DNA from: Betaproteobacteria bacterium
GTDB lineage: Bacteria > Pseudomonadota > Gammaproteobacteria > Burkholderiales > Burkholderiaceae_E
Direction: 5' to 3'
DNA length: 6,797 nt
Assembly: GCA_016868095.1 (NCBI GenBank)
Contig: VGHV01000134.1
Location: forward strand, 1 to 6,797
The position numbers and the translations under genes were made by a program. The notes beneath the pieces were generated by a model that worked only from the letters and a program-made list of their open reading frames with translations, was not told the origin of the DNA and did no database searches. Every line of letters begins with the position of its first letter. The stretch's first letter is position 1. Shown here one piece after another: positions 1-6,313 of the stretch.

Positions 1-355
1 TGAGCTGATCAGAGCCTGGGGCACGCCCTAAGCCCAGGTCGATTCGTCCCGGTGCCAGCGCTTCAAGCACACGGAACTGTTCTGCAACCTTGAGCGATGA
101 ATAGTGCGGCAGCATGACGCCTGCACTACCAATGCGAATATGGGATGTCTTTGCAGCGATGGCCGCCATCAAGACTTCGGGTGCGCTGCCAACAATGCTG
201 TCGCTGTTGTGATGCTCTGAGACCCAATATCGTTTGTAGCCAAGGGTTTCACAATGTTGTGCGAGATCGAGGCTGTTGACAATCGCTTGAGACGGGGGTG
301 CCGATGCAATCGCAATACTTTGATCTAGAACTGATAAGGCTAGTGGTTTTCCCAT
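1..355 (-). CDS. Luciferase-like (LLM class) flavin-dependent oxidoreductase, N-terminal part
   Basis: Reading from an ATG at 355 down to base 1 gives 118 uninterrupted codons that run off the window, so the C-terminal two thirds (family members are usually about 330 residues) are missing. The protein resembles the MsnO8/YhbW-type branch of bacterial-luciferase-like monooxygenases, which are TIM-barrel enzymes using reduced FMN and O2. Visible family signs are LSVLDQS near residues 7-13, WVSEHHN at 44-50, IRIGSAGVMLPHYS at 73-86, and the APGRIDLGLGRAPGSD block at 101-116. The substrate cannot be told from the sequence. The gene starts 21 bases after the LAB_N stop on the same strand, so it probably belongs to the same transcript. 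No clear Shine-Dalgarno sequence precedes the ATG. The family is confident and the physiological role unknown. Confidence 0.88.
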   Translation of the reverse strand, partial: MGKPLALSVLDQSIAIASAPPSQAIVNSLDLAQHCETLGYKRYWVSEHHNSDSIVGSAPEVLMAAIAAKTSHIRIGSAGVMLPHYSSLKVAEQFRVLEALAPGRIDLGLGRAPGSDQL

Positions 356-376
356 AAGACGATTTGCAGATAAAAC

Positions 377-706
377 TTAATGTTGTGGCGGGGGGTCGGG
401 CGGGCCGAGATCACGTGCCTTTTCGTCCTGGCTTTGGCTGTCGCGCTCGCGCCTTATTAAGAGCAAATTTCTTATATAGACAAGCAAACCAAAGCCTTGT
501 CCGACCATAAACACCGGATCTTGGCGCCAAACCGCGTAAGCAAACAGAGTAGCACCCCCTGCGATACTGAAATACCAAAATAATTTCGGTACCACGCTTT
601 TTCGCGCTCGCTCACTGGCAATCCATTGGATGATAAAGCGCGCAGAGAAAAGCGCTTGGCCTGCAAAGCCGATAGCAATCCAAAAAGTTTGGGCTGAGAC
701 GTTCAT
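377..706 (-). CDS. Lipid A biosynthesis N-terminal (LAB_N) domain membrane protein
   Basis: This is a 109-residue protein made almost entirely of one LAB_N-type domain. Conserved family positions are visible: G16-Q17, F20, R23-F24, Q27-W28, S31-E32, K36-S37, P40, F43-W44, G69-Q70-G71 and Y77-x-R79-N80. Three hydrophobic segments (about residues 8-29, 42-60 and 64-84) suggest an inner-membrane protein with three helices. A charged and proline-rich tail follows (88-109, ending in PPDPPPQH). Stand-alone members are small and usually annotated only by domain. They are often found near glycosyltransferase or lipid-modifying genes, but none is present here, so a role in lipid A cannot be claimed. 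The ATG at 706-704 overlaps the TGA of the cupin gene (ATGA), and there is no separate Shine-Dalgarno sequence. Translational coupling to the cupin is therefore likely. Confidence 0.87.
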   Translation of the reverse strand: MNVSAQTFWIAIGFAGQALFSARFIIQWIASERARKSVVPKLFWYFSIAGGATLFAYAVWRQDPVFMVGQGFGLLVYIRNLLLIRRERDSQSQDEKARDLGPPDPPPQH

Positions 707-1041
707 GTTGGGACGATGTGCGTTTGTGTAAGCTCGACTTCGACGAAGGCGATCGGATAATCGCTGCCGTTGATCACATTATGTGTAACCCCGGCTTTGC
801 GGAAATAGGACTGGCCAAGCTTGAGCGGGTAGCGAAACTGTTCTGTTTCAGTTTCGATAATTAATTCACCGTCTGCGGCTGGCACGACGAGGTAGTCATG
901 CTGATGCACATGCCAGCCTGTTTCAGCACCGACTTCGAAGGACCAAAGTGTCGACCGCAACTGCTGTTCGTCGACTTGAAGACTCGCCGAAGCCTGAGGG
1001 CGGCCGCTTGAAGCTTCGCCCTGTGTGCATGCATGCGTCAT
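703..1041 (-). CDS. Small single-domain cupin protein
   Basis: I place the start at the ATG at 1041-1039, giving 112 residues. A GGAG lies 8 bases upstream (1054-1051), and this ATG overlaps the TGA of the receptor gene. In-frame ATGs at 1056 and 1068 have poorer signals. The cupin core is visible: motif 1 is GWHVHQHDYLVVP (42-54), with H44 and H46 as likely metal ligands, and motif 2 is AGVTHNVIN (83-91), with H87 and N91. The usual motif 1 glutamate is absent, and D49-Y50 sits near that position. The pattern W-H-x-H-x-x-D-Y-x-V-V-P followed by AGVxHNVIN is one I know from small cupins that databases sometimes name BauB-like (beta-alanine degradation). That name is from memory and unproven here. 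The catalytic or binding role is unknown. The stop overlaps the LAB_N start by 4 bases. Confidence 0.85.
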   Translation of the reverse strand: MTHACTQGEASSGRPQASASLQVDEQQLRSTLWSFEVGAETGWHVHQHDYLVVPAADGELIIETETEQFRYPLKLGQSYFRKAGVTHNVINGSDYPIAFVEVELTQTHIVPT

Positions 1042-3311
1042 AGTTTTAACTCCCATTGAATACGCCAATTGATATAGGATTGATTAAAGCTGGTGATTTC
1101 CTGCCTTAAGGGGCCAACAATTTGCGATCGCGTTGAGATGAAGTCGATGGGATGCAAATTGCTACCACTTAGGCGTAACTGGGCATTAGGCGAAAAAATC
1201 CATAAAGCATAAGCATCCCAAACCCGCTTCAAACCAGAGCGAAGCACCGCGTCGTCGTCTGTCCGGGTTACAAATTGCGGTGTGAAATTCAGATTACCTC
1301 CTAAGCGCAGTGGGGCCTGGCGAAATCGGTGGTCAAGGCCAAAATTTCCGGTAAAACGTGGTTGTTGGTCCAATCGATTATCAGGTCCTGGTACCGATTT
1401 CACTTCGGAGTTGAAGCGGCTCAGATTGCTGCGGATCTCGGTGCGAGGTGCGCCTGGCCACACTTGATCGAGGCGGAATTTGGCTTCGAACTCGATGCCC
1501 TGCGTGAAGGCATCTCCGACATTTTGGGTGCGACTCACCCATCGCGGAAATGCTGACCAGCTGACAGTTTCAAGACTTGTTACGTTTCGCATATAGTCTT
1601 GAATTTCGCGATGAAAAAGATTGATACTTACACTTCCCCCTTCGCGCAAATAGCTCTCAAAGGCCAGATCGATCCCTGTAGCAAGTTCAGGGCGCAGTTC
1701 AGGGTTGCCCGCACGGTCTGGATTGACCACCGTATTTGCCCCGCTTACCGGGTAGCGTGAATCGACGCTAGGACGTGCAATGAGCGAGGAGAGCGTTGGC
1801 GATTTATAACTTCGCGTGAGGCTAAGCCGGATCTGATCCCTTGCTTTTTCGTTGGGCTTCCATACCGTGTGAAAAAGGGGTGTCCAAACCGAAGACTGAT
1901 TCTCAGGGGCATAGCCCGATGCGGCTTTGCCCCTGGTGTGGATGCCTTCCCAGCGCATCCCGGCATGCGCCGCCCAACGTGGCGAGATTGCCCATTCGTC
2001 TTGCGCGTAAGCAGCCACGCGCTGGCTGCTGGCTTTGAGATTCTCGCCGAACTCGGTAAGAATGAGCACACCATCCTGGCTTTGGCGTTTGGACTCCTCT
2101 CGCCACGAGGGAGCCCATTCAAGGCCTGCAACCAGGCTATGGTCATTGTCCAAGACCTTGGAGAGCTTGCCACTAAGGGTAAAGCTTTGCTCTTCGATTC
2201 GGCTGTCATCTTGGGCGCTGCGCAGTAGCATCCCAGCACGGTTGAACTCTTGCCTTGTGTTATCGCTCCGGTTGACCCATGCCGAACTCGCCCCGGTCAG
2301 CTCAAGCCTGGTACCTTGCCCGAGACTTCGTCGAAGCGTTGCATTGAGCCTGCCCACGGTAAAGTCGCTACTCCCAGCACTTTGACCAAGATCGTAAAAC
2401 GGTGTGGCGGCTGGATCGGGCATGCCACTGAGCTGGTTCAGGCTAAACGAGCGCTTGCTATCGCCTTGTGCGTGAAAGATCGATGGTACGAGTAAGAAGG
2501 TCTCGCCCATGCCGCCACGTTGCTGTAGGCGGGCTGTCAGATTCAGGCCATAGCGCTGATTGACGCTATAGGTTTCTGATCGCTGTGCTCGAATGACCTG
2601 CTCGTCTTCAAGGCGCACATCGCGCAGCTCAGCAGCGTCGCGTTCCTCTCTGTTTGCAAAAAAGCTACTCAGCGAAAGGTTATAAATCCAACGATCGTTA
2701 CTGTTATTGTATGTCCAAGAAAGGCCTGGCGATGCCCGGCCATTTTCCAATCCCATGCCAAGCCTTAAGTCATTCAGGCGGCGTACAAAGCCTTCGCGAG
2801 TAATGATGTTGATAGTTCCGCCGATCGCACGTGCTCCGGTCTCAGCGGTGGGTGCGCGCAAGATCTCGATTCTTTCAACCTGTTCGGGCGTTAATGAGTC
2901 AATGGAAAAGCCTGGCGGCGTGCGCTGCCCATCGATCAATATTTGGGTGTAGCCTGCACCTAAGCCTCGCATGCGCGGAGGCCCCCCGCGACCCGGTGCA
3001 CCACCGAGTGTGATGCCTGGGAGCCGGCGCAAGACCTCTGAAACGCTCGAATCACCAAACTGCTCGATTTGTTCTCGACCGATTACGATTTTGGCCGCTG
3101 TTGAAAACCGCCGTTGATCATCGTCGCTAAGCCCCTGACCGCGAACCTCAACCCGATTAGTTTGCTGTGGTGCTGCTGATGGCGCCTTTTGCTCGTTGTT
3201 CGGGGAAGCTGCTGTGGGCTGAGTCGGAGGGTCGCCACTTTGTGCTTGGCCATGAAGCGGCAGTAGCGTAGCAATCAATACCAGCGATGCCTTGATGCGG
3301 AAAACGCGCAT
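1038..3311 (-). CDS. TonB-dependent outer-membrane receptor
   Basis: I choose the ATG at 3311 (757 residues) over the in-frame ATG at 3344. It begins directly with a signal peptide (basic RVFRIK, then a hydrophobic run, with G21-Q22-A23 as a likely signal peptidase I site), and AGGTG at 3320-3316 lies just upstream. After a Pro/Gln-rich linker (about 26-52) comes a TonB-box-like VEVRG (54-58). The plug domain follows (about 67-174) with RRLPGI (95-100), RMRGLG (113-118), QILIDGQR (123-130), VERIEILRAPTAE (145-157) and GGTINIITREG (164-174). The remainder has the alternating pattern of a 22-strand barrel and ends in WRIQWELKL. Such receptors use TonB-ExbBD energy to import ligands too large or scarce for porins. 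Its position behind an alpha-glucosidase and MalK suggests maltodextrin-like oligosaccharides, an inference from context. It begins 40 bases after the malK stop and is joined by ATGA to the cupin. Confidence 0.94.
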   Translation of the reverse strand: MRVFRIKASLVLIATLLPLHGQAQSGDPPTQPTAASPNNEQKAPSAAPQQTNRVEVRGQGLSDDDQRRFSTAAKIVIGREQIEQFGDSSVSEVLRRLPGITLGGAPGRGGPPRMRGLGAGYTQILIDGQRTPPGFSIDSLTPEQVERIEILRAPTAETGARAIGGTINIITREGFVRRLNDLRLGMGLENGRASPGLSWTYNNSNDRWIYNLSLSSFFANREERDAAELRDVRLEDEQVIRAQRSETYSVNQRYGLNLTARLQQRGGMGETFLLVPSIFHAQGDSKRSFSLNQLSGMPDPAATPFYDLGQSAGSSDFTVGRLNATLRRSLGQGTRLELTGASSAWVNRSDNTRQEFNRAGMLLRSAQDDSRIEEQSFTLSGKLSKVLDNDHSLVAGLEWAPSWREESKRQSQDGVLILTEFGENLKASSQRVAAYAQDEWAISPRWAAHAGMRWEGIHTRGKAASGYAPENQSSVWTPLFHTVWKPNEKARDQIRLSLTRSYKSPTLSSLIARPSVDSRYPVSGANTVVNPDRAGNPELRPELATGIDLAFESYLREGGSVSINLFHREIQDYMRNVTSLETVSWSAFPRWVSRTQNVGDAFTQGIEFEAKFRLDQVWPGAPRTEIRSNLSRFNSEVKSVPGPDNRLDQQPRFTGNFGLDHRFRQAPLRLGGNLNFTPQFVTRTDDDAVLRSGLKRVWDAYALWIFSPNAQLRLSGSNLHPIDFISTRSQIVGPLRQEITSFNQSYINWRIQWELKL
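1051..1054 (-). promoter_or_regulatory. Ribosome-binding site deciding the cupin start
   Basis: GGAG is 8 bases upstream of the ATG at 1041 and lies inside the last codons of the receptor gene. It supports starting the cupin at 1041, with the ATGA overlap, rather than at 1056 or 1068. Confidence 0.65.
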
Positions 3312-3315
3312 GGAA

Positions 3316-3320
3316 CACCT
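3316..3320 (-). promoter_or_regulatory. Ribosome-binding site deciding the TonB receptor start
   Basis: AGGTG lies 4 bases before the ATG at 3311, complementary to the CACCT of the 16S 3' end. The alternative ATG at 3344 has no such signal and would put a non-signal-like extension of 11 residues before the signal peptide. The spacing is slightly short but usable. Confidence 0.6.
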
Positions 3321-3321
3321 A

Positions 3322-3347
3322 ACAATGAGCCAAGGAGGCCGCATTGT
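3322..3347 (-). other. Intercistronic hairpin just upstream of the TonB receptor ribosome-binding site
   Basis: Between the malK stop (3352) and the receptor start (3311), the transcript can fold into a 10-pair stem. ACAATG pairs with CATTGT, then after one bulged C, GGCC pairs with GGCT (one G-U pair), around the loop TCCTT. The 3' arm ends one base before the AGGTG Shine-Dalgarno sequence (3320-3316). No U tract follows, so it is not an intrinsic terminator. It could affect mRNA processing, stability or receptor translation. The structure was found by eye and its function is unknown. Confidence 0.45.
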
Positions 3348-3351
3348 GGCA

Positions 3352-4509
3352 CTAATCGCGCGAGGAGAGCTCTGCGGTTCGCCTTAAAGCCCTGCCCGAT
3401 TCGGTAAACAAGTGCAAGTGTTCGGGTGGGCACTGCAAATTCCAACGTGTACCTGGCTCGAGCAAGCAATCGCCTTCTAGTCGAGCCGTGAGCAAGTCCG
3501 AAAGATGCGCATGGCGCAGATAGGCGAGGGTTGCATCACCGAGACGCTCAACATGTTCGAGGGTCACTGCTAAGTCGTGGTTGTCACCGCTTGAGCCCAG
3601 CCGGCAATGCTCCGGGCGTATCCCGAGCGTGAGCTTGCTACCGGGTGAAAGGCCTTCGGCTTTGACATGAGCCTTGAGTTGAAGACTCTCGCCGCCGAGG
3701 TCGATCGCTACCGTGCAGGCATGGTCCCCCGCCTCGATCATTCGAGCGGGCAACATATTCATGCGAGGAGAGCCAATGAACTCAGCGACGAAGCGACTTG
3801 CGGGATGATGATAAAGCGTCATAGGGCTGGCATGCTGGGCAACACTTCCCTCGCTTTCGATCGCATCGCCGGTGTGCAAGAGCACAATGCGATCCGCCAA
3901 GGTCATCGCCTCAACCTGATCGTGTGTTACATAAATCATACTTGAGCTACCAATCGATCGATGCAATTGTGCAATCTCAAGCCGGGTTTGTACCCGCAAG
4001 GCAGCATCAAGATTTGATAGCGGTTCATCAAACAAGAATAGTTTTGGTTCCTTGACGATCGCGCGGCCAATAGCCACTCGTTGGCGTTGCCCGCCTGAAA
4101 GCTCCCTTGGCAGCCGATGAAGATAAGGTTCAAGCTGCAGTCTTTTGGCGGCCTGCTCAACTTTGGCCTTGATAGCCTTACGGTCAGCTCCTAATACTTC
4201 AAGGCCAAACGACATATTTTCTGAAACCGTCATATGCGGATACAAAGCATAACTTTGAAACACCATCGCGACGCCCCGCTTCGCCGGCGGCACATCATTG
4301 ATTCGAAGCTCATCGATGTATAAGTCCCCCTCGCTGGTGGTCTCAAGTCCTGCGATCATACGAAGAAGGCTCGACTTGCCGCATCCAGAGGGTCCAACGA
4401 AAACGCAAAACTCACCCGGTGCAACGCTTAGATTGACGCCTTTCACGCTTGCATGCGAAGCCTTTGGGTAGCGCTTAGTGAGTTGATGCAGGCGAAGTCG
4501 GGTCATCAT
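3352..4509 (-). CDS. malK: Sugar ABC transporter ATP-binding protein, MalK/UgpC family
   Basis: This complete 385-residue ATPase would power a carbohydrate importer at the cytoplasmic face of the inner membrane. All nucleotide-binding elements are intact: Walker A GPSGCGKS (39-46), Q-loop Q85 in VFQSYALYPHMTV, signature LSGGQRQRVA (137-146), Walker B LFLFDE (157-162), D-loop SNLD (165-168) and H-loop H196. The C-terminal part (about 248-385) is the OB/TOBE-type regulatory domain of the MalK/UgpC group, with FIGSPRMN (244-251) and LGIRPEH (295-301). The segment before it (GSVAQHASPMTLYHHPA, 221-237) is longer than in E. coli MalK. The ATG at 4509 overlaps the TGA of the glucosidase gene (ATGA), and a second ATG at 4506 is equally possible. 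No Shine-Dalgarno sequence is seen, so translation is probably coupled. MalK ATPases of this group can serve several permeases, so substrate identity (maltose or maltodextrin) rests on the neighbours. Confidence 0.95.
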   Translation of the reverse strand: MMTRLRLHQLTKRYPKASHASVKGVNLSVAPGEFCVFVGPSGCGKSSLLRMIAGLETTSEGDLYIDELRINDVPPAKRGVAMVFQSYALYPHMTVSENMSFGLEVLGADRKAIKAKVEQAAKRLQLEPYLHRLPRELSGGQRQRVAIGRAIVKEPKLFLFDEPLSNLDAALRVQTRLEIAQLHRSIGSSSMIYVTHDQVEAMTLADRIVLLHTGDAIESEGSVAQHASPMTLYHHPASRFVAEFIGSPRMNMLPARMIEAGDHACTVAIDLGGESLQLKAHVKAEGLSPGSKLTLGIRPEHCRLGSSGDNHDLAVTLEHVERLGDATLAYLRHAHLSDLLTARLEGDCLLEPGTRWNLQCPPEHLHLFTESGRALRRTAELSSRD

Positions 4510-6242
4510 GGGCGTGACAGATGAGCGCTGATGTCGAGAACACCGCAGCCCCAGGCGCCTAGGCTCAGGCCTTGATCTGACATCGTTAAGCCATTGAGAG
4601 GTGAAGGCAAGAGCTTCGCATGCTTAAGTCTCGATTCGGATTGGTCAAGCTGCTTGTCATCAAGTTGTTGGCTAAAGCCTGACAGATTAAAAACGCAAAG
4701 CAAGGCTTGCGACTCAGACTCACGAATAAAGGCAAGGCAGTGTGGATGTTCTTGACACAATCTCATGCTGCCCGACACCAAGGCGGGCCATTGCTTACGC
4801 CAGGTCAAAAGTGATCGGTAAAAATTCAGCAGCGACTTGGAGTCGGCGACCTGTTGATTAACGGCAAGGTTTTGGTGGCTTGGACTCATCGGCAGCCATG
4901 GCTTTTTATGACTTGCTCCAAAGCCAAGATGGCTTGCCTCACTATGCCATGGCATGGGGGTGCGGCAGCCATCGCGCCCTTTAAATTCTGGCCACATGGT
5001 GATGCCATAAGGATCTTGTAAATCCTCAAAGTTGACCTCTGCCTCAGGCAGTCCGAGCTCATCACCCTGATAAATGCAAGGACTGCCGCGCAAACACATT
5101 TGCAGAGCAGCGATAAGTCGCAACTTCGCCTGCCGCTCACGCTTGGGGAGTTGCTGACAATGCCAGCGGCTAGCGAGCCTCACCACATCGTGATTACTAA
5201 CCGCCCAACTTGGCCAGCCGTCACCGACGATCGACTCAAAACGAGAGAGCGTCCGATGCAAAAAAGGGGCGTCGTGGCTCGGGCCGAGCAAGTCGAAGCT
5301 ATAGGCCATGTGAAGCTTGTCGTTACCTTCGGTGTATTGGGCCATCCGAGCAAGTCCGTCATCATCACCGATTTCACCCACCATCGTCGTGTGAGGATAA
5401 GTGTCGAGTAAGCTCCTCAGTTCGCGAAGAAATTGAAGGTTTTCAGGTCTGCTTTTGTCAAACAAATGCATTTGGTACATGTAGGGATTGAAATCGCCTA
5501 CGCTCATGTCGGCCGCGCTACGCTGGCGGTCCCGAGGCGGGTTATTGCGAAGCTGCTGATCGTGATAATAAAAATTTGCGGTATCAAGGCGATAGCCATC
5601 TACGCCTAAGTCGAGCCAAAAGCGAACGCTCTGCAAAATAGCCTTGCGTACCGGCTCATGGTGAAAATTTAAGTCGGGCTGCGAGCCAAGAAAATTATGT
5701 AAATAATACTGGCCGCGCCTTGTATCCCATTGCCAAGCGCTGCCGCCAAAAATCGAGAGCCAGTTATTGGGTGGCGTTCCATCAGCTTGAGCATCTGCCC
5801 AAACATACCAGTCCGCTTTGGGATTTGAACGATTGCGCCTGCTCTCCATAAACCAGGGGTGCTGATCGGAGGTATGCGACAAGACCTGATCGATCATTAC
5901 CTTAAGACCGAGTTGATGAGCGCGCTCGACCAGGTCTTTGAAGTCTTGCAGGTTTCCGAATAATGGATCGACGTCGCAATAATCGCTCACATCGTATCCA
6001 AAATCTTTCATCGGACTCTTGAAAAACGGCGAGAGCCAAATAGCGTCAACACCTAATGCAGAAACATAATCGAGCTTTTCGGTAATGCCTTTTAGATCAC
6101 CTACGCCGTCGCCATTACTGTCGACAAAAGAACGCGGGTAGATCTGATAGATAACGCCACCTCGCCACCATTGATTATTAGGGGCTTTGGCTTTGGCTTT
6201 GGATTTGGCTTTTATGGCAGGTTTTTTTCTCAGTGGTGTCAT
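4506..6242 (-). CDS. GH13 alpha-glucosidase (oligo-glucosidase type, probably subfamily 23)
   Basis: This complete 578-residue glycoside hydrolase family 13 enzyme lacks a signal peptide and is probably cytoplasmic, releasing glucose from the non-reducing ends of imported maltose or maltodextrins. The catalytic barrel begins at WWRGGVIYQIYPRSF (25-39), with a calcium-site-like DSNGDGVGD (41-49). The predicted catalytic triad is D220 (DGYRLDT, nucleophile), E290 (MVGEIGD, acid/base) and D352 (SNHDVVR, stabiliser). QPDLN (188-192) is the region typical of the oligo-1,6-glucosidase/alpha-glucosidase branch. T221 after the nucleophile favours alpha-1,4 over alpha-1,6 bonds. A small C-terminal beta domain follows (about 490-578). 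Unusual is a 24-residue Lys/Ala-rich N-terminal tail built from a 6-base repeat. The ATG at 6242 is the only start in frame after an upstream stop at 6311-6309. It has no Shine-Dalgarno sequence. Confidence 0.94.
   Translation of the reverse strand: MTPLRKKPAIKAKSKAKAKAPNNQWWRGGVIYQIYPRSFVDSNGDGVGDLKGITEKLDYVSALGVDAIWLSPFFKSPMKDFGYDVSDYCDVDPLFGNLQDFKDLVERAHQLGLKVMIDQVLSHTSDQHPWFMESRRNRSNPKADWYVWADAQADGTPPNNWLSIFGGSAWQWDTRRGQYYLHNFLGSQPDLNFHHEPVRKAILQSVRFWLDLGVDGYRLDTANFYYHDQQLRNNPPRDRQRSAADMSVGDFNPYMYQMHLFDKSRPENLQFLRELRSLLDTYPHTTMVGEIGDDDGLARMAQYTEGNDKLHMAYSFDLLGPSHDAPFLHRTLSRFESIVGDGWPSWAVSNHDVVRLASRWHCQQLPKRERQAKLRLIAALQMCLRGSPCIYQGDELGLPEAEVNFEDLQDPYGITMWPEFKGRDGCRTPMPWHSEASHLGFGASHKKPWLPMSPSHQNLAVNQQVADSKSLLNFYRSLLTWRKQWPALVSGSMRLCQEHPHCLAFIRESESQALLCVFNLSGFSQQLDDKQLDQSESRLKHAKLLPSPLNGLTMSDQGLSLGAWGCGVLDISAHLSRP
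6183..6212. repeat. Five-unit hexanucleotide tandem repeat in the glucosidase N-terminus
   Basis: Five consecutive 6-base units read GGCTTT on the plus strand (the fourth is GGATTT). On the coding strand they read AAAGCC/AAATCC and encode residues 11-20, K-A-K-S-K-A-K-A-K-A. A unit change keeps the frame, so it could only lengthen or shorten the tail. A run of seven A's on the coding strand (plus-strand T's at 6222-6228) lies nearby, at codons 5-7. Confidence 0.85.
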
Positions 6243-6271
6243 AGCGCAGGTATGGATGAATCGGCTTGCAT
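6239..6271 (-). other. Possible 10-codon leader mini-ORF coupled to the glucosidase start
   Basis: An ATG at 6271 opens a frame encoding MQADSSIPAL. Its TGA (6241-6239) overlaps the glucosidase ATG (6242-6240) as ATGA, the same arrangement found at three other junctions in this cluster. The bases upstream are pyrimidine-rich with no Shine-Dalgarno sequence, so chance is a serious alternative. Confidence 0.2.
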
Positions 6272-6292
6272 GGATTGAAAGAGAAGGCTTTG

Positions 6293-6313
6293 ATTGATTC
6301 GACTGCGATCAAT
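6293..6313 (-). other. Hairpin at the 3' end of the permease gene
   Basis: Starting at the last base of the permease TAA stop, the sequence can form an 8-pair stem. ATTGA pairs with TCAAT, then TCG pairs with CGA around a 4-base loop, with one bulged base. No U tract follows on the transcribed strand, so it is not a standard terminator. It may mark an mRNA processing or stability point between permease and glucosidase. Confidence 0.35.

Noticed and set aside
1039..1068. Longer cupin starts at 1068 or 1056
   Set aside because: The GGAG at 1054-1051 is correctly spaced only for the ATG at 1041, which also gives the ATGA overlap used elsewhere in the cluster.
1869..2228. Plus-strand open frames of 60 to 119 codons opposite the receptor gene
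   Set aside because: They are antisense shadows with no ribosome-binding site, no recognisable domain and no neighbours on that strand.
1745..2239. 164-codon minus-strand open frame inside the receptor gene
   Set aside because: It lies wholly within the receptor coding region in another frame, is compositionally odd and resembles no protein family. The receptor frame is intact and convincing.
3309..3344. Upstream start at 3344 for the receptor (768 residues)
   Set aside because: It has no ribosome-binding site and adds 11 residues before a normal signal peptide. The start at 3311 is better.
3322..3347. Intrinsic terminator between malK and the receptor gene
   Set aside because: The hairpin is not followed by a U tract and ends at the receptor ribosome-binding site, so termination is unlikely.
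5100..5491. Plus-strand open frames opposite the GH13 gene
   Set aside because: They overlap the conserved catalytic coding region on the other strand and show no family features.
6183..6212. CRISPR-like or mobile-element repeat
   Set aside because: The units are 6 bases, contiguous and in frame inside a gene, with no spacers or flanking duplications. It is a simple coding repeat.
6243..6312. Promoter for the glucosidase in the 70-base gap
   Set aside because: I could not find a convincing pair of -35 and -10 boxes on the minus strand. The gap fits an internal operon junction.
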